Below the pieces are notes generated by a model. It was not told the origin of the DNA. It saw nothing but the letters and a program-made list of their open reading frames with translations, and searched no databases. A stretch of 64,000 bases of DNA, taken from assembly GCA_023441625.1 (NCBI GenBank), contig JAEZOA010000015.1, forward strand, positions 1-64,000, in the 5' to 3' direction. Made by a program: the position numbers and the translations under genes. Shown here one piece after another: positions 18,953-28,448 of the stretch (positions within the stretch are counted from its first letter, which is position 1; each line of letters starts with the position of its first letter). The stretch comes from Bacillota bacterium (GTDB lineage Bacteria; Bacillota; Clostridia; Acetivibrionales; DSM-1351).

Positions 18953-19246
18953 GAGTATGCCTCAAGCATCTTATTTTATCTGAGTATATTTTTATAGTTA
19001 TACTACTTTACCTTTTTACCTTAAATTGGACGCTTGTATTAAATATAATCAAATTAAAGTTATACCTATCGGGGTTGTAAATAGTTTTTGTATATTCAAT
19101 AGCCAATAGGTTCATCATTGGCAAGTCGTAACCTATAACAAGCTCTAAGATTCCAAGGGTGCTTCCAGCGGAAGCTTAGAACTCGTAATCAGGAGCTTAC
19201 CAGGTCTTATCAACACTCAAAAGAGCAGGGATTATAGCTGGTTAGC
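18953..19246. other. Gap between nagB and its terminator
   Basis: About 290 bp lie between the nagB stop and the terminator. No gene with recognisable homology is seen. The minus strand has a 40-50-codon open stretch ending near 19020, and a small GCTTCC-AGC-GGAAGC hairpin near 19160. Either could be a gene remnant or a 3' UTR structure. I cannot support more. Confidence 0.3.
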
Positions 19247-19975
19247 TCAGGATAAGTTAACAGCTGCTTCCTCATCTACAATTACTGTCACATCCTTATG
19301 AAGCTGAAGTATAGAAGCAGGAATCTCTGGAGTGATTTTACCCTTTATTGCTTTAGCAATAATCTCAGCTTTAGAACTGCCACAAGCCAGAAGTAATATT
19401 TTCTTAGAGCTCATAATTGTACCAATACCCATACTTATTGCCCTAGTTGGTACTTCCTCTTTATTTTTAAAGAATCTAGAATTTGATTCAATTGTCATCT
19501 TATCTAGTGTAACTAAATGTGTATTAGCTTCAAAACTAACGTTTGGTTCATTAAACCCAATATGCCCATTTACACCTATCCCTAGTACTTGAATATCTAT
19601 TCCACCAGCTTCTCTAATTTTCTTTTCATATCTTAAACATTCTTCTTCAATATTCTCAGCACTTCCATTTGGTATGTTTATATTTTCAGATGGGATATTT
19701 ATATGCTTAAGTAAGTTATTCATCATAAAGTAGTAATAACTCTGGCTATTGTTTATATCAAGTCCATAATATTCATCTAAATTAAAACTTTTTACATCTG
19801 CAAAGTCTAATTCTTTTTTATTATATAAGTTTACTAGTTCTTTATACATACCTAGCGGAGTGTCACCTGTCGCTAATCCTAAAACACTATTTGAATGTAA
19901 AGTTATTTGACTTGCTATTATTTTTGCAGCCTTCAAGCTCATTTCATTGTAATCATTGACTTTGATTAATTTCAT
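19247..19975 (-). CDS. nagB: Glucosamine-6-phosphate deaminase
   Basis: A 242-residue NagB that converts glucosamine 6-phosphate to fructose 6-phosphate and ammonia. LGLATGDTPLGMY near residue 35 is the phosphate-binding loop, FNLDEYYGLD holds the catalytic Asp region, and LGIGVNGHIGFNEP holds the catalytic His. The length is standard for the Gram-positive form. The usual partner, NagA deacetylase, is only a fragment directly upstream. NagB may therefore act on glucosamine 6-phosphate from another route, or on the product of a second nagA elsewhere. Confidence 0.96.
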   Translation of the reverse strand: MKLIKVNDYNEMSLKAAKIIASQITLHSNSVLGLATGDTPLGMYKELVNLYNKKELDFADVKSFNLDEYYGLDINNSQSYYYFMMNNLLKHINIPSENINIPNGSAENIEEECLRYEKKIREAGGIDIQVLGIGVNGHIGFNEPNVSFEANTHLVTLDKMTIESNSRFFKNKEEVPTRAISMGIGTIMSSKKILLLACGSSKAEIIAKAIKGKITPEIPASILQLHKDVTVIVDEEAAVNLS

Positions 19976-19999
19976 TTTAAGGCACCCCTCAATTTTAGT

Positions 20000-20216
20000 T
20001 TAAATTTTGAATAATGTTTTTCCTTCTACAATAGTTTGTTGAACATTAAATGCTTCATCTAAAACAACTATATCTAAATACTTTCCAACTTCAAGACTAC
20101 CTTTTTTCTTTTCAATTCCTAGCTCTTTTGCAGGGTTTAAGGACCACCAAGCATAGTAAAACTTTATTTTCTAAAACTTCTTTTTCAGTAACAATTTTTC
20201 TATTTATTGTTACCAT
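20000..20216 (-). pseudogene. nagA: Internally deleted nagA (N-acetylglucosamine-6-phosphate deacetylase) remnant
   Basis: From an ATG at 20216 about 20 codons read like a NagA N-terminus (VTINRKIVTEKEVLEN). The frame then shifts, and about 50 codons ending at 20000 read like the NagA C-terminus: SLNPAKELGIEKKKGSLEVG, then LDIVVLDEAFNV and a final TIVEGKTLFKI. The roughly 300 central codons with the metal-binding and catalytic residues are missing. The fragment keeps a GGGAGG ribosome site and its place just before nagB. This indicates a recent large internal deletion in a former nagA-nagB operon. Confidence 0.85.
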
Positions 20217-20348
20217 CAAGATTTATTCTACCCTCCCATTATAATTAAATTTTTAAACACCTGTAATCTCTATGTTATAGTTTACATAACTTTATTATAT
20301 ACCACAATATAAATATTTTCTTTACAACATACTGATAGTATATATAAT

Positions 20349-20380
20349 GCAAGTTGGAAAGACAACATTGCTTATGTTAA
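20349..20380. repeat. Dispersed palindromic repeat, copy 1 (degenerate)
   Basis: Reads GCAAGTTGGAAAGACAAC then ATTGCTTATGTTAA. It matches the copies at 28915 and 58891 outside the centre, where those have GTTGGCAAGCCAAC. The outer GCAA/TTGC and GTTG/CAAC arms are kept. It lies beside a terminator in intergenic DNA. Confidence 0.6.
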
Positions 20381-20410
20381 TAAAAAACCCGTTGGAAGTT
20401 ATCCAACGGG
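20380..20410 (-). terminator. Rho-independent terminator after the 85-residue hypothetical gene
   Basis: A perfect 8-bp stem CCCGTTGG / CCAACGGG (20388-20395, 20403-20410) is followed on the minus strand by TTTTTTATT. Confidence 0.85.
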
Positions 20411-20450
20411 AGTGTACATACTAAAGTCTTTTATTTTTCATGTGAGAGTA

Positions 20451-20708
20451 TTAATACAGTACTATCTCAAATCTATCAAATGTAATAGCCTCACCAAAAT
20501 GGTCACTATTGAAGCTGGTTTTTCTATATAAGCCAAAATCAGTGGAATTTTTCTTTAACCATATTGGAACCTCAATATCAAGCTCTTTACAAACTGTTAT
20601 GAGGCATTCCTCCAGTTGCTCCCTAAAATCGCCTGAAGAATTTTGTGGCTCTACGCATGCTTCCTTGATCATTTTTCCTTGCTTAATTAATTTTCCATAA
20701 AGCTTCAA
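20451..20708 (-). CDS. Conserved-looking small hypothetical protein
   Basis: An 85-residue soluble protein of unknown function. It has a basic N-terminus (KLYGKLIKQGKMI), a helical acidic middle (FREQLEECLITVCKELDI) and an aromatic C-terminus (FGEAITFDRFEIVLY). No signal peptide or membrane helix is present. The start is TTG at 20708, supported by AAGGGG 8 nt upstream and the lack of a better ATG. Its own terminator and ribosome site indicate a real single-gene unit. I do not recognise a family. Confidence 0.65.
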   Translation of the reverse strand: MKLYGKLIKQGKMIKEACVEPQNSSGDFREQLEECLITVCKELDIEVPIWLKKNSTDFGLYRKTSFNSDHFGEAITFDRFEIVLY

Positions 20709-20824
20709 TTTATGATCCCCTTAAAATAGTATAGTGTTTCTATTATTACTATTATACAAGAATCTTGAAAAAATGCATCTAATATTTCAATATTACTGAA
20801 ACAGCAAAAAATATTATGTTTTAT

Positions 20825-20868
20825 CCTTCTGTCTTCGCTAAGGCTCGGCACAAGCTAAGTCTTCTTTA
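20825..20868. repeat. 44-bp direct repeat, distal copy
   Basis: Matches 20944-20987 at 43 of 44 positions (T versus C at 20832), offset by 119 bp. This copy lies wholly in intergenic DNA. The other overlaps the 3' end of cimA. About 75 bp of non-coding sequence separates them. Confidence 0.85.
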
Positions 20869-20943
20869 CCCGATGTCTACCGACGCTAATGCTCTTACTT
20901 TTCTAGCCTAAGCGGCGGTACGACCCTGGATAAGTGCGACTAC

Positions 20944-20987
20944 CCTTCTGCCTTCGCTAAGGCTCGGCACAAGCTAAGTCTTCTTTA
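20944..20987. repeat. 44-bp direct repeat, cimA-proximal copy
   Basis: Contains the last codons and stop of cimA (20974-20987) plus 30 bp of downstream sequence. The upstream-facing copy at 20825-20868 therefore looks like a duplicated gene end, or both copies belong to a small tandem element. Confidence 0.85.
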
Positions 20988-22539
20988 TTAGTTTGTGCTC
21001 CACTGAATCTACTAAGGCTCTCCAGCTGGCTTCAATAATGTCGGAAGAAACTCCTACTGTTGTCCAAACATCTTCGCCATCTGTGGTTTCAATTAAAACT
21101 CTTACTTTTGAAGCTGTTGCAAAATTGGAGTCCAGCACTCTAACCTTGTAGTCTGTTAACTTAATATCTGCTATCTGAGGGTAAAATCTCTCTAAAGCCT
21201 TCCTTAAGGCCTTGTCTAAAGCATTTACCGGTCCATCTCCTTCAGCTGCTGTTATTTCAGTTTGATCTCCAACAGAAATTTTTATCATCGCAGCTGAATT
21301 AACGCTATTAACATTTGGTTCATTTACTATAACTTTGAACTCCTTAAGTTCAAAGAATGACTTATATTTTCCTAGTATTTTACGAATTACTAATTCAAAG
21401 GAACTCTCAGCACCCTCGTATTGATAGCCCTCATATTCTAGCTCCTTGAGGCGTTCAATTATTCTCTTTGTTTCAGGTGAATCCTTTGTAATAGATTGGT
21501 CAACCTGGTTAATTAAATTCATTACAGCACTTCTACCTGCCACTTCTGACATAAGTATATTTCGCTGATTTCCAACTAATTGAGGGTTAATCAGCTCATA
21601 AGCTGATGTGTTTTTATTAACTGCGTCCGAATGCATACCAGCTTTGTGAGCAAAAGCACAGTTACCTACAAAAGGAGCCCTCTCGTCATGGATGATATTA
21701 GCGATCTCACTTATAGACCTTGCTACTGAAGTCAGGTTTTCCATGTTCTTACTGGGGATACATTCATAGTTCATTGTGAGTTGTAAATTAGGTATTATTG
21801 TACAAAGATTTGCATTGCCACACCTTTCTCCAAATCCGTTTATTGTCCCCTGTACTTGAACAGCACCTGCTTCAACAGCAGCAATCGAGCCTGCCACAGC
21901 CATACCATTATCATTATGACAATGAATACCAATGGTACAACCCACCTCTCTGATAATTAAGTCTGTAATTTTTGCTATCTGTGAAGGCCGACTTGCCCCC
22001 TTTGTATCACACAGACATATACTGTCCGCACCGGCCTCATATGCAGTTTTAAGTGTACTTATTGCATATTCTGGATTAGCATTATATCCATCAAAAAAAT
22101 GTTCTGCATCATACACAACCGTCCTCCCGTTGTGCTTAAAGAACTTAATGGTATCATGTATCATTTTGAGATTTTCATCCAGTGTAGTTTTAAGTATCTC
22201 TGTAACTTGAAAATCCCATGCCTTTCCAAACACAGCCACTGCGCTAGTACCTGCCTTAAGCAACGACTGCACATTTGCATCTTCCTCAACCTTTATATTT
22301 GCACGTCTGGTTGCCCCAAAGGCAATTATTTTTGAGGTTGTAAGCTTCAACTTAAGAGCTTTCTCAAAGAACTCCAAATCCTTTGGATTTGAGCCTGGGT
22401 TTCCAGCCTCAATATAATCAACACCCAGTTTGTCAAGTTTATCTGCTATTTTAAGCTTATCCTCAACAGTAAATGAGATTCCTAACGCTTGTGCACCATC
22501 TCTTAAGGTTGAATCATATATAATTATCTTATTTGACAT
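20974..22539 (-). CDS. cimA: (R)-citramalate synthase
   Basis: A 521-residue alpha-isopropylmalate-synthase-family enzyme. DSTLRDGAQALG at the N-terminus and GIHCHNDNGMAVAGS supply the metal and catalytic residues. A LeuA-type C-terminal allosteric domain (about residues 390-520) follows. The sequence type (DGAQ rather than DGEQ, and ~520 residues) is CimA, which condenses pyruvate and acetyl-CoA to citramalate for isoleucine synthesis without threonine. The ATG at 22539 begins MSNKIIIYDS. It is not preceded closely by a ribosome site: the SD lies about 60 nt upstream across a hairpin (see the leader element). A GTG-initiated frame from 22602 is less likely because GTG would abut the SD. Confidence 0.9.
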   Translation of the reverse strand: MSNKIIIYDSTLRDGAQALGISFTVEDKLKIADKLDKLGVDYIEAGNPGSNPKDLEFFEKALKLKLTTSKIIAFGATRRANIKVEEDANVQSLLKAGTSAVAVFGKAWDFQVTEILKTTLDENLKMIHDTIKFFKHNGRTVVYDAEHFFDGYNANPEYAISTLKTAYEAGADSICLCDTKGASRPSQIAKITDLIIREVGCTIGIHCHNDNGMAVAGSIAAVEAGAVQVQGTINGFGERCGNANLCTIIPNLQLTMNYECIPSKNMENLTSVARSISEIANIIHDERAPFVGNCAFAHKAGMHSDAVNKNTSAYELINPQLVGNQRNILMSEVAGRSAVMNLINQVDQSITKDSPETKRIIERLKELEYEGYQYEGAESSFELVIRKILGKYKSFFELKEFKVIVNEPNVNSVNSAAMIKISVGDQTEITAAEGDGPVNALDKALRKALERFYPQIADIKLTDYKVRVLDSNFATASKVRVLIETTDGEDVWTTVGVSSDIIEASWRALVDSVEHKLIKKT

Positions 22540-22612
22540 AATTTTGTCCATGCCCAACATTTTGCTAAAAATACCTTGAAACAAATGGTATGGACGTGGC
22601 ACCTCCTCCTAT
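22537..22612 (-). promoter_or_regulatory. SD-hairpin-AUG leader element, copy 1 (cimA)
   Basis: The SD AGGAGGAGG (22610-22602) is followed by GTCCATACC (22595-22587), a 32-nt loop, GGCATGGAC (22554-22546), then exactly 6 nt (AAAATT) and the ATG. Eight of nine stem pairs are Watson-Crick with one A-C mismatch. The loop shares CCATTT, TCAAGG and GCAAAATG with copy 2 at 34472. With the hairpin closed, SD and AUG are brought to about 12 nt plus the stem. Confidence 0.7.
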
Positions 22613-22825
22613 GATTTATAGTGATAAAACGTATATACTATTTAACAATATTGAGCATTGTGCTCTTAAGCACTATTCCCCAATTTATTGATTGTTTTCT
22701 TCTAATGTTTTGTAAAGTAAGGAAAACTTTTTCATTTTCTGCATTCCTTCCTATTGAATATCAGTAATTTACAAGTATACTACTTAAGTATATTTCTTCT
22801 ACCAATAACAATTATATTTAATAGG

Positions 22826-22861
22826 TAAAAAAAAGCAACCCCTTTAAGGAGCTGCTTTTTT
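22826..22861 (-). terminator. Rho-independent terminator after leuA
   Basis: Minus strand: GCAGCTCC pairs with GGGGTTGC (two wobbles) through a short loop, followed by eight T residues. It lies 12 bp past the leuA stop and separates leuA from the cimA leader. Confidence 0.8.
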
Positions 22862-22872
22862 AGCGGCTCCTA

Positions 22873-24414
22873 TTAGCTAATTATTTCTGCACCTATTGTA
22901 CTATTATTACTTATTTCACTTATAGATCTATTAATAGCATTCAGATATGCCTTAACACTTGCTTCAATAATATCAGTACTTACACCCTTACCCAAATATA
23001 CATTATCATTACAGGAAATCTTCACAGTTACTTCACCAAGAGCATCCTTACCTTCTGTAACAGCCTTAATACGATAATGAACCAACTCTGCACTTATACC
23101 TGTTGCTCGCTCAATTGCATTAAAAGCAGCGTCAACTGGCCCATCTCCTGTGGCAGCCTCCGTAATAATTTCATCTTCCTTCCTAATACTTACAGTAGAT
23201 GTGGAAATCATCTTGTTGCCGCTATTAATCTGGAAGCTTTCAATTACAAATATATCAGGTACAGCTATGTTTTCATCAACAAGAGCCTCAATATCTTTGT
23301 CGGTAACAACCTTCTTTTTGTCTGCTAGGTCCTTAAATTTTTCAAATGCAGTCTTTATATCTTCTGGAGATAATGCATAGCCCATTTCCTTTAGCCTTTC
23401 TTCAAAGGCATGGTGACCAGACAGCTTGCCAAGAACCATTCTATTTTTACCAAGACCAACAGATTCAGGTGTCATTATTTCATAGGTAGTTTTTTCTGAA
23501 AGCACACCATGCTGATGTATTCCAGATTCATGAGCAAAAGCATTAGCACCAACTATAGCCTTGTTTGGCTGAACACTCACGCCTGTTAAGCTGGAAACCA
23601 ATCTGCTTGATCTATATATCTGTGTAGTGTCTATTTTGTGGGTAATATCATAATAATCTCTTCTTGTATTAAGACCCATTATAAGCTCTTCAACAGCTGC
23701 ATTACCAGCTCTTTCTCCAAGGCCATTAATAGTACATTCAACCTGAGCTGCCCCATTTTCTACGGCTGCAAGTGAATTAGCAACAGCCATACCAAGATCG
23801 TTATGGCAATGAACGCTGATTTCTGCTTTATCAATATTGGGTACATTGTTTCTAATATTCTTTATTAATCTTCCGAATTCTATAGGTGTTGCATATCCAA
23901 CAGTATCAGGAATATTAACAACTGTAGCACCTGCCGAAATAACAGCTTCAACTATTCTCATCAAGAATTTTTCGTTTGTTCTACTTGCATCCTCAGCAGA
24001 AAATTCTACATCAGAGCAATAGCCTTTTGCACGTTTAACCATTGCTACAGCTCTCTCTAATACTTCCTCTTCTGTCATCTTCAATTTATACTTCATATGA
24101 ATGTCTGAAGTTGCAATAAAAGTATGAATTCTTGGACTCTCTGCATACTTTACAGCATCCCAGGCCCTATCAATGTCTTTTTCTGCTGCACGGCAGAGGC
24201 TAGCTATTGATACACCCTTTATATTTTTTGAAAGTGTCATTATTGATTCAAAATCGCCCTGTGAAGCTATGGCAAAACCACCTTCAATAACGTCCACGCC
24301 CAGCCTTACAAGTTGCTTTGCAATTTCCATCTTCTCTTGTAGATTGAGATTTACCCCCGGTGTTTGCTCACCATCTCTTAGCGTAGTATCAAATATTTTA
24401 ATTCTTCTCGCCAT
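22873..24414 (-). CDS. leuA: 2-Isopropylmalate synthase
   Basis: A 513-residue LeuA catalysing the first leucine-specific step, acetyl-CoA plus 2-oxoisovalerate to 2-isopropylmalate. [27 protein letters not shown] (His-x-His metal ligands) and [13 protein letters not shown] are visible. The C-terminal domain from about residue 385 is the leucine feedback domain. AAGGGGGT precedes the ATG. It is the last gene of the T-box-led ilvB-ilvN-ilvC-leuA operon. leuB, leuC, leuD and ilvD are not in this window. Confidence 0.96.
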   Translation of the reverse strand: MARRIKIFDTTLRDGEQTPGVNLNLQEKMEIAKQLVRLGVDVIEGGFAIASQGDFESIMTLSKNIKGVSIASLCRAAEKDIDRAWDAVKYAESPRIHTFIATSDIHMKYKLKMTEEEVLERAVAMVKRAKGYCSDVEFSAEDASRTNEKFLMRIVEAVISAGATVVNIPDTVGYATPIEFGRLIKNIRNNVPNIDKAEISVHCHNDLGMAVANSLAAVENGAAQVECTINGLGERAGNAAVEELIMGLNTRRDYYDITHKIDTTQIYRSSRLVSSLTGVSVQPNKAIVGANAFAHESGIHQHGVLSEKTTYEIMTPESVGLGKNRMVLGKLSGHHAFEERLKEMGYALSPEDIKTAFEKFKDLADKKKVVTDKDIEALVDENIAVPDIFVIESFQINSGNKMISTSTVSIRKEDEIITEAATGDGPVDAAFNAIERATGISAELVHYRIKAVTEGKDALGEVTVKISCNDNVYLGKGVSTDIIEASVKAYLNAINRSISEISNNSTIGAEIIS

Positions 24415-24475
24415 GCGAATACCCCCTTATCCCAAATTATTTATCCCTAACATTATTACATTCATATTGTCTATA

Positions 24476-25471
24476 CTATTTCTTGAGCCAGCTCATCATT
24501 TTTCTCAGCTCTGCACCAACTACTTCCACCTGATGTTCTGCTTCATTTCTCCTCATTGCTAGGAAGTTTGCTCTTCCACCTGCAGCATTTTCTGTTATCC
24601 AATTAGAAGCAAATTTTCCATCCTGGATTTCTCTAAGTACCTGCTTCATTTCTTTTCTAGTCTCGTCAGTGATTATTCTCCTACCTGTTACATAATCACC
24701 ATATTCAGCAGTATCACTGATAGAGTATCTCATTTCAGCAAAGCCACCCTGATTTATAAGATCAACTATTAGCTTCATCTCATGTACACATTCAAAGTAA
24801 GCAATCTCAGGTTGATAGCCTGCATTTACAAGTGTTTCAAAACCTGCCTTCATTAGCTCGGTAACACCACCACATAGTACAGCCTGCTCACCGAATAGGT
24901 CAGTTTCTGTCTCTTCTCTAAATGTTGTTTCAAGTATTCCAGCTCTACCTGCTCCTATACCGGAAGCATATGCCAATGCAAATTCCTTTGCCTTACCCGA
25001 TGCATTTTGTGCAACTGCTATTAATGCAGGAACTCCTCTTCCTTCTTTGTACTGGCTTCTAACTGTGTGTCCAGGGCCCTTTGGAGCAACCATAATTACA
25101 TCAACATCCGCTGGTGGAACAATCAAGTTGTAAATTATGTTGAAACCATGAGCAAACATCAGTATATTTCCTGCTTCTAAGTTTGGAGCAATGCTCTCAT
25201 CGTACATAGCTTTTTGAGTTTGGTCCGGTGTCAATATCATAATGATATCTGCTAGCTTTGCTGCTGCTGCTGTGTCGTAAACCTTTAAACCATCTGCTTC
25301 TACCTGTTTTCTTCTTGAAGAGTTTGGTGCTAAACCTACAACTACATTAACTCCACTGTCCTTCAAGTTCTGGGCATGAGCATGACCTTGACTTCCATAT
25401 CCTATAACTGCTACTGTTTTGCCCTCTAGTAATTGAAAATTACAATCGCTATCATAATACATTTTTGCCAT
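24476..25471 (-). CDS. ilvC: Ketol-acid reductoisomerase
   Basis: A 331-residue class I KARI. The Rossmann motif is [15 protein letters not shown] (about residues 22-36), the middle has [12 protein letters not shown], and the C-terminal domain holds metal ligands in [16 protein letters not shown]. It isomerises and reduces acetolactate or acetohydroxybutyrate with NAD(P)H in valine, leucine and isoleucine synthesis. AGGAGGT precedes the ATG. The gap to ilvN is 152 bp without a clear promoter. Confidence 0.97.
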   Translation of the reverse strand: MAKMYYDSDCNFQLLEGKTVAVIGYGSQGHAHAQNLKDSGVNVVVGLAPNSSRRKQVEADGLKVYDTAAAAKLADIIMILTPDQTQKAMYDESIAPNLEAGNILMFAHGFNIIYNLIVPPADVDVIMVAPKGPGHTVRSQYKEGRGVPALIAVAQNASGKAKEFALAYASGIGAGRAGILETTFREETETDLFGEQAVLCGGVTELMKAGFETLVNAGYQPEIAYFECVHEMKLIVDLINQGGFAEMRYSISDTAEYGDYVTGRRIITDETRKEMKQVLREIQDGKFASNWITENAAGGRANFLAMRRNEAEHQVEVVGAELRKMMSWLKK

Positions 25472-25623
25472 TTTAAAATACCTCCTGATTATTAATTACA
25501 ATTCTATGAATTGCGTAGTGTTTATATTTTGAAACTCGTCTGCTATATATTTATCACTTGTTTATATTTTATTTTTATCTTATTTAAGCTAAAATCTGAT
25601 ATATAGCAAATCGAGAAGCTTCA

Positions 25624-26133
25624 CTATTCTTCATTGTTTCCAGCCTTAATGTACTTGTTTCCTCTTTCAATAGCAATAGTGCCTGTTCTAACTATCTCCT
25701 TTATACCAAATTGCTTTAGCATATCTTCAAGGGCCGCCACCTTCTCACTTCCACCAGATATTTCAACTGTCAGTGTACTCTTGGAGACATCCACTATCTT
25801 TGCTCTAAATATCTCAACTATCTGAATTATTTCAGATCTAGTTGCTGTCGTAGCATTTACTTTTATAAGAGCAAGCTCACGACTTACCGAGTCAGAGGGT
25901 TCCAATACTCTTATTTTTATAACATCTATCAGCTTGTTAAGCTGCTTGCTCACCTGTTCAACAGTGTACTCATCACCATTTACTACTATTGTCATTCTTG
26001 AGACCTCAGGGTCTTCAGTAACTCCAACAGCTAGACTATCAATATTAAAGCCCCTTCTGCTAAACAGTCCTGCCACTCGTGATAATACTCCTGAACGATT
26101 CTCTACTAATACCGAAAGAGTATACTTTGCCAT
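25624..26133 (-). CDS. ilvN: Acetolactate synthase small (regulatory) subunit
   Basis: A 169-residue IlvN/IlvH protein. The N-terminal ACT domain (SVLVENRSGVLSRVAGLFSRRG) binds valine and confers feedback inhibition. The second domain (about residues 80-160) contacts the catalytic subunit. It lies between the large subunit gene and ilvC, with GAGGGGGAT before the ATG. Confidence 0.95.
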   Translation of the reverse strand: MAKYTLSVLVENRSGVLSRVAGLFSRRGFNIDSLAVGVTEDPEVSRMTIVVNGDEYTVEQVSKQLNKLIDVIKIRVLEPSDSVSRELALIKVNATTATRSEIIQIVEIFRAKIVDVSKSTLTVEISGGSEKVAALEDMLKQFGIKEIVRTGTIAIERGNKYIKAGNNEE

Positions 26134-26246
26134 TTTTTAAATCCCCCTCTCACCTGCATATTAAAACAGGATTACCAATTGAACTAACTCAGCTTAAATT
26201 ACATATATCAGAATTTTTAACTACTTTACTCAGCTAAGCAATTTTC

Positions 26247-27869
26247 TTAAACTGTGGGCTCCTCAGGAGCAATAATACATTCTAAAACATATGTCCTGTC
26301 ATCTTCCAGAAATCTTTCTAATGCGCCATCTATCTGCCCATTATTTGATATTCTTTCAGCATTAAACCCATATGCCTGAGCAAGCTTTACAAAATCCGGG
26401 TTGCTATCTAAGAATATCTGAGAGTATCTTCCATTATATTTGTTCTTCTGCAGTTCACGTACCATTCCTAATCTTGAATTGTTCAAAATAAGTATCTTAA
26501 TCCCTATTCCAGTTTGCTTAATAGTACCTAATTCTGGCATAGACATTTGAAAACTACCATCGCCGCCTACCATTACAACAGTGCTCTTTGGGTTTCCCAG
26601 CTTGGCACCAATGGCTGCGGGCAATCCGTACCCCATAGTTCCAAGTCCCCCAGAGGTTATAAAGGTTCCAGGCTTTCTTGCTACAAAGTTATTGGCCGCC
26701 CATATCTGATTTTGACCAACCTCAGTTGCCATTATTGCCGCCTCATCCAATCTCTTAGACAACTTGCTGATAAGTAATCTTGGATTAACCTTATCATCGT
26801 TACTATCCTTGAGATTCCTATTCTTCTCTTTACTTTCCTTAACTGTACTGACCCAACCTGCAGTATCTCCTGTTTGAATAACCTTATTTAAATCCTCAAG
26901 TATCAGCTTTGCATCTCCAACTACAGGAATAGTTGTGCTGACATTTTTACCAATCTCAGCAGGATCTATATCTATATGAATAATTTTAGCTTTCTTGGCT
27001 ATCTTTTCAGCAGTACCTAAAGCTCGGTCTCCCACTCTAGCTCCTATTAGAATAAGCAGATCCGCATTACTTACCGCATAGTTTGCTGCATATACCCCGT
27101 GGGAGCCTAACATTCCTAAATTCAATGGATTATCACTAGGTATAGCACCTATGCCCATAAGAGTTGTTACTACTGGAATACCGCATTTTTCTACAAGTCT
27201 ATTCAACTCATGAGAAGCCTTTGCGCAAATAACCCCTCCTCCTGCACATATAAGAGGTGACTTTGCTTTTGATATTGCTTCAGCAATCCTTTTAATCTGC
27301 TGCGGATGGCCCTTGTAGTTTGGTTTATAGCCTCTAATATCAATTGTCTTAGGATATTGAAAATCAACACTCTGGGTTTGAATATCAATAGGAACATCTA
27401 TTAGTACTGGTCCTGGTCTTCCTGTTGCTGCAAGGTGGAAGGCTTCCTTTATAATTCTTGGCAGCTCTTTAATGTCCTTCACAAGATAATTGTGCTTGCA
27501 AAAGGGCTCTGTTGCCCCAGTAATATCTACTTCCTGAAAAACGTCTCTTCCTATTAGGTCCAATGAAACCTGCCCTGTAATTGCAACCATCGCAATAGAA
27601 TCAGAATAAGCAGTTGCTATCCCTGTAATCAGATTAGTTGCTCCAGGGCCAGAGGTGGAAACGCATACGCCAGTTTTCCCAGTCACACGGGAATATCCGC
27701 TCGCTGCATGAGCTGCTCCCTGTTCATTTCTTGTTAGAATATGTGTAATGGTTGAGTCCAGTAAAGCATCATAAAAGGGGCATATTGCTGCACCTGGATA
27801 ACCAAATATTGTAGATATTCCTTCTAGTTCTAATGATTTTACTAATACCTGTGCACCTGTCAATTCCAT
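26247..27869 (-). CDS. ilvB: Acetolactate synthase large (catalytic) subunit
   Basis: A 540-residue thiamine-diphosphate enzyme that condenses two pyruvates, or pyruvate and 2-oxobutyrate. Glu of RNEQGAAHAA is the ThDP-activating residue. GRPGPVLIDVPIDIQ and the C-terminal GGDGSFQMSMPEL (ThDP-Mg motif) are present. The start is ATG at 27869 with GGAGG 7 nt upstream. The frame can also be read from a TTG two codons earlier. It is the first gene after the T-box leader. Confidence 0.96.
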   Translation of the reverse strand: MELTGAQVLVKSLELEGISTIFGYPGAAICPFYDALLDSTITHILTRNEQGAAHAASGYSRVTGKTGVCVSTSGPGATNLITGIATAYSDSIAMVAITGQVSLDLIGRDVFQEVDITGATEPFCKHNYLVKDIKELPRIIKEAFHLAATGRPGPVLIDVPIDIQTQSVDFQYPKTIDIRGYKPNYKGHPQQIKRIAEAISKAKSPLICAGGGVICAKASHELNRLVEKCGIPVVTTLMGIGAIPSDNPLNLGMLGSHGVYAANYAVSNADLLILIGARVGDRALGTAEKIAKKAKIIHIDIDPAEIGKNVSTTIPVVGDAKLILEDLNKVIQTGDTAGWVSTVKESKEKNRNLKDSNDDKVNPRLLISKLSKRLDEAAIMATEVGQNQIWAANNFVARKPGTFITSGGLGTMGYGLPAAIGAKLGNPKSTVVMVGGDGSFQMSMPELGTIKQTGIGIKILILNNSRLGMVRELQKNKYNGRYSQIFLDSNPDFVKLAQAYGFNAERISNNGQIDGALERFLEDDRTYVLECIIAPEEPTV

Positions 27870-27984
27870 AAGCAACCCTCCTTTTCCAATGTATGCCTCT
27901 GCACTCCTCCCATTTTGCTAGTAAGTGCTATTTGGTATTACCCTTTAAGTTTCCTTTTAATTATTTCTCACCATATATTTGGGT

Positions 27985-28240
27985 ATAAAAAAACCCTCGA
28001 CTCTGCTATAATGCAGGGACGAGGGAATAATTCCACCGTGATACCACCCTGATTCAATACAATTAATTTAAACTGTATCCTCAGTGAGCAAATCAGACGC
28101 GCATCTGTGCTCTATAGCTATAACGAAGCTATCGCTGACACTTACTTGAAACACATAATTTCTTTGGTGTCAGTTCTCCGGAACGAGTTATACATGCATC
28201 CATAATACCAACTTCCACCAACCGTTGGCTCTCTATAACT
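27985..28240 (-). ncRNA. T-box riboswitch leader of the ilv-leu operon
   Basis: The minus-strand leader starts with AGAGAGCC and GGTTGGTGGAAG (stem I consensus) near 28234. It later has GGGTGGTATCACGG (antiterminator T-box core, about 28051-28030) and ends in a CCCTCG / CGAGGG terminator hairpin with a T7 run (27988-28025). In stem I the GAA-CUG-ACACC arrangement puts CUG (28173-28171) at the usual specifier place, which would read uncharged leucine tRNA. This fits the genes controlled. The specifier call is by analogy with the common GAA-codon-ACC pattern. Confidence 0.92.
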
Positions 28241-28343
28241 ATATCAGATACATCTTTTTTTCCATCATCAACCTGTTTATATTAAATTTGAAAAAAACAA
28301 TCAAAATAATTCAAAATAATTGAAAATGCTGTAAGTTAAAATT

Positions 28344-28372
28344 ATTATAGCACCTATTTAATATACCGTCAA
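28344..28372 (-). promoter_or_regulatory. Sigma-A promoter of the T-box/ilv operon
   Basis: Minus strand: TTGACG (28372-28367), 17-nt spacer, TATAAT (28349-28344). Transcription would start near 28337, about 100 nt before stem I of the T-box. Confidence 0.85.
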
Positions 28373-28448
28373 TAATAGGCTACAAACGTTTTCTATCCTG
28401 TTTTGATCATGTTTTTCATGTTTTTTGTTTTTGCCACATATCACAGCT

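Noticed and set aside
20349..20380. tRNA or small structured RNA
   Set aside because: The stem is too short and the unit recurs as a dispersed repeat; no cloverleaf can be drawn.
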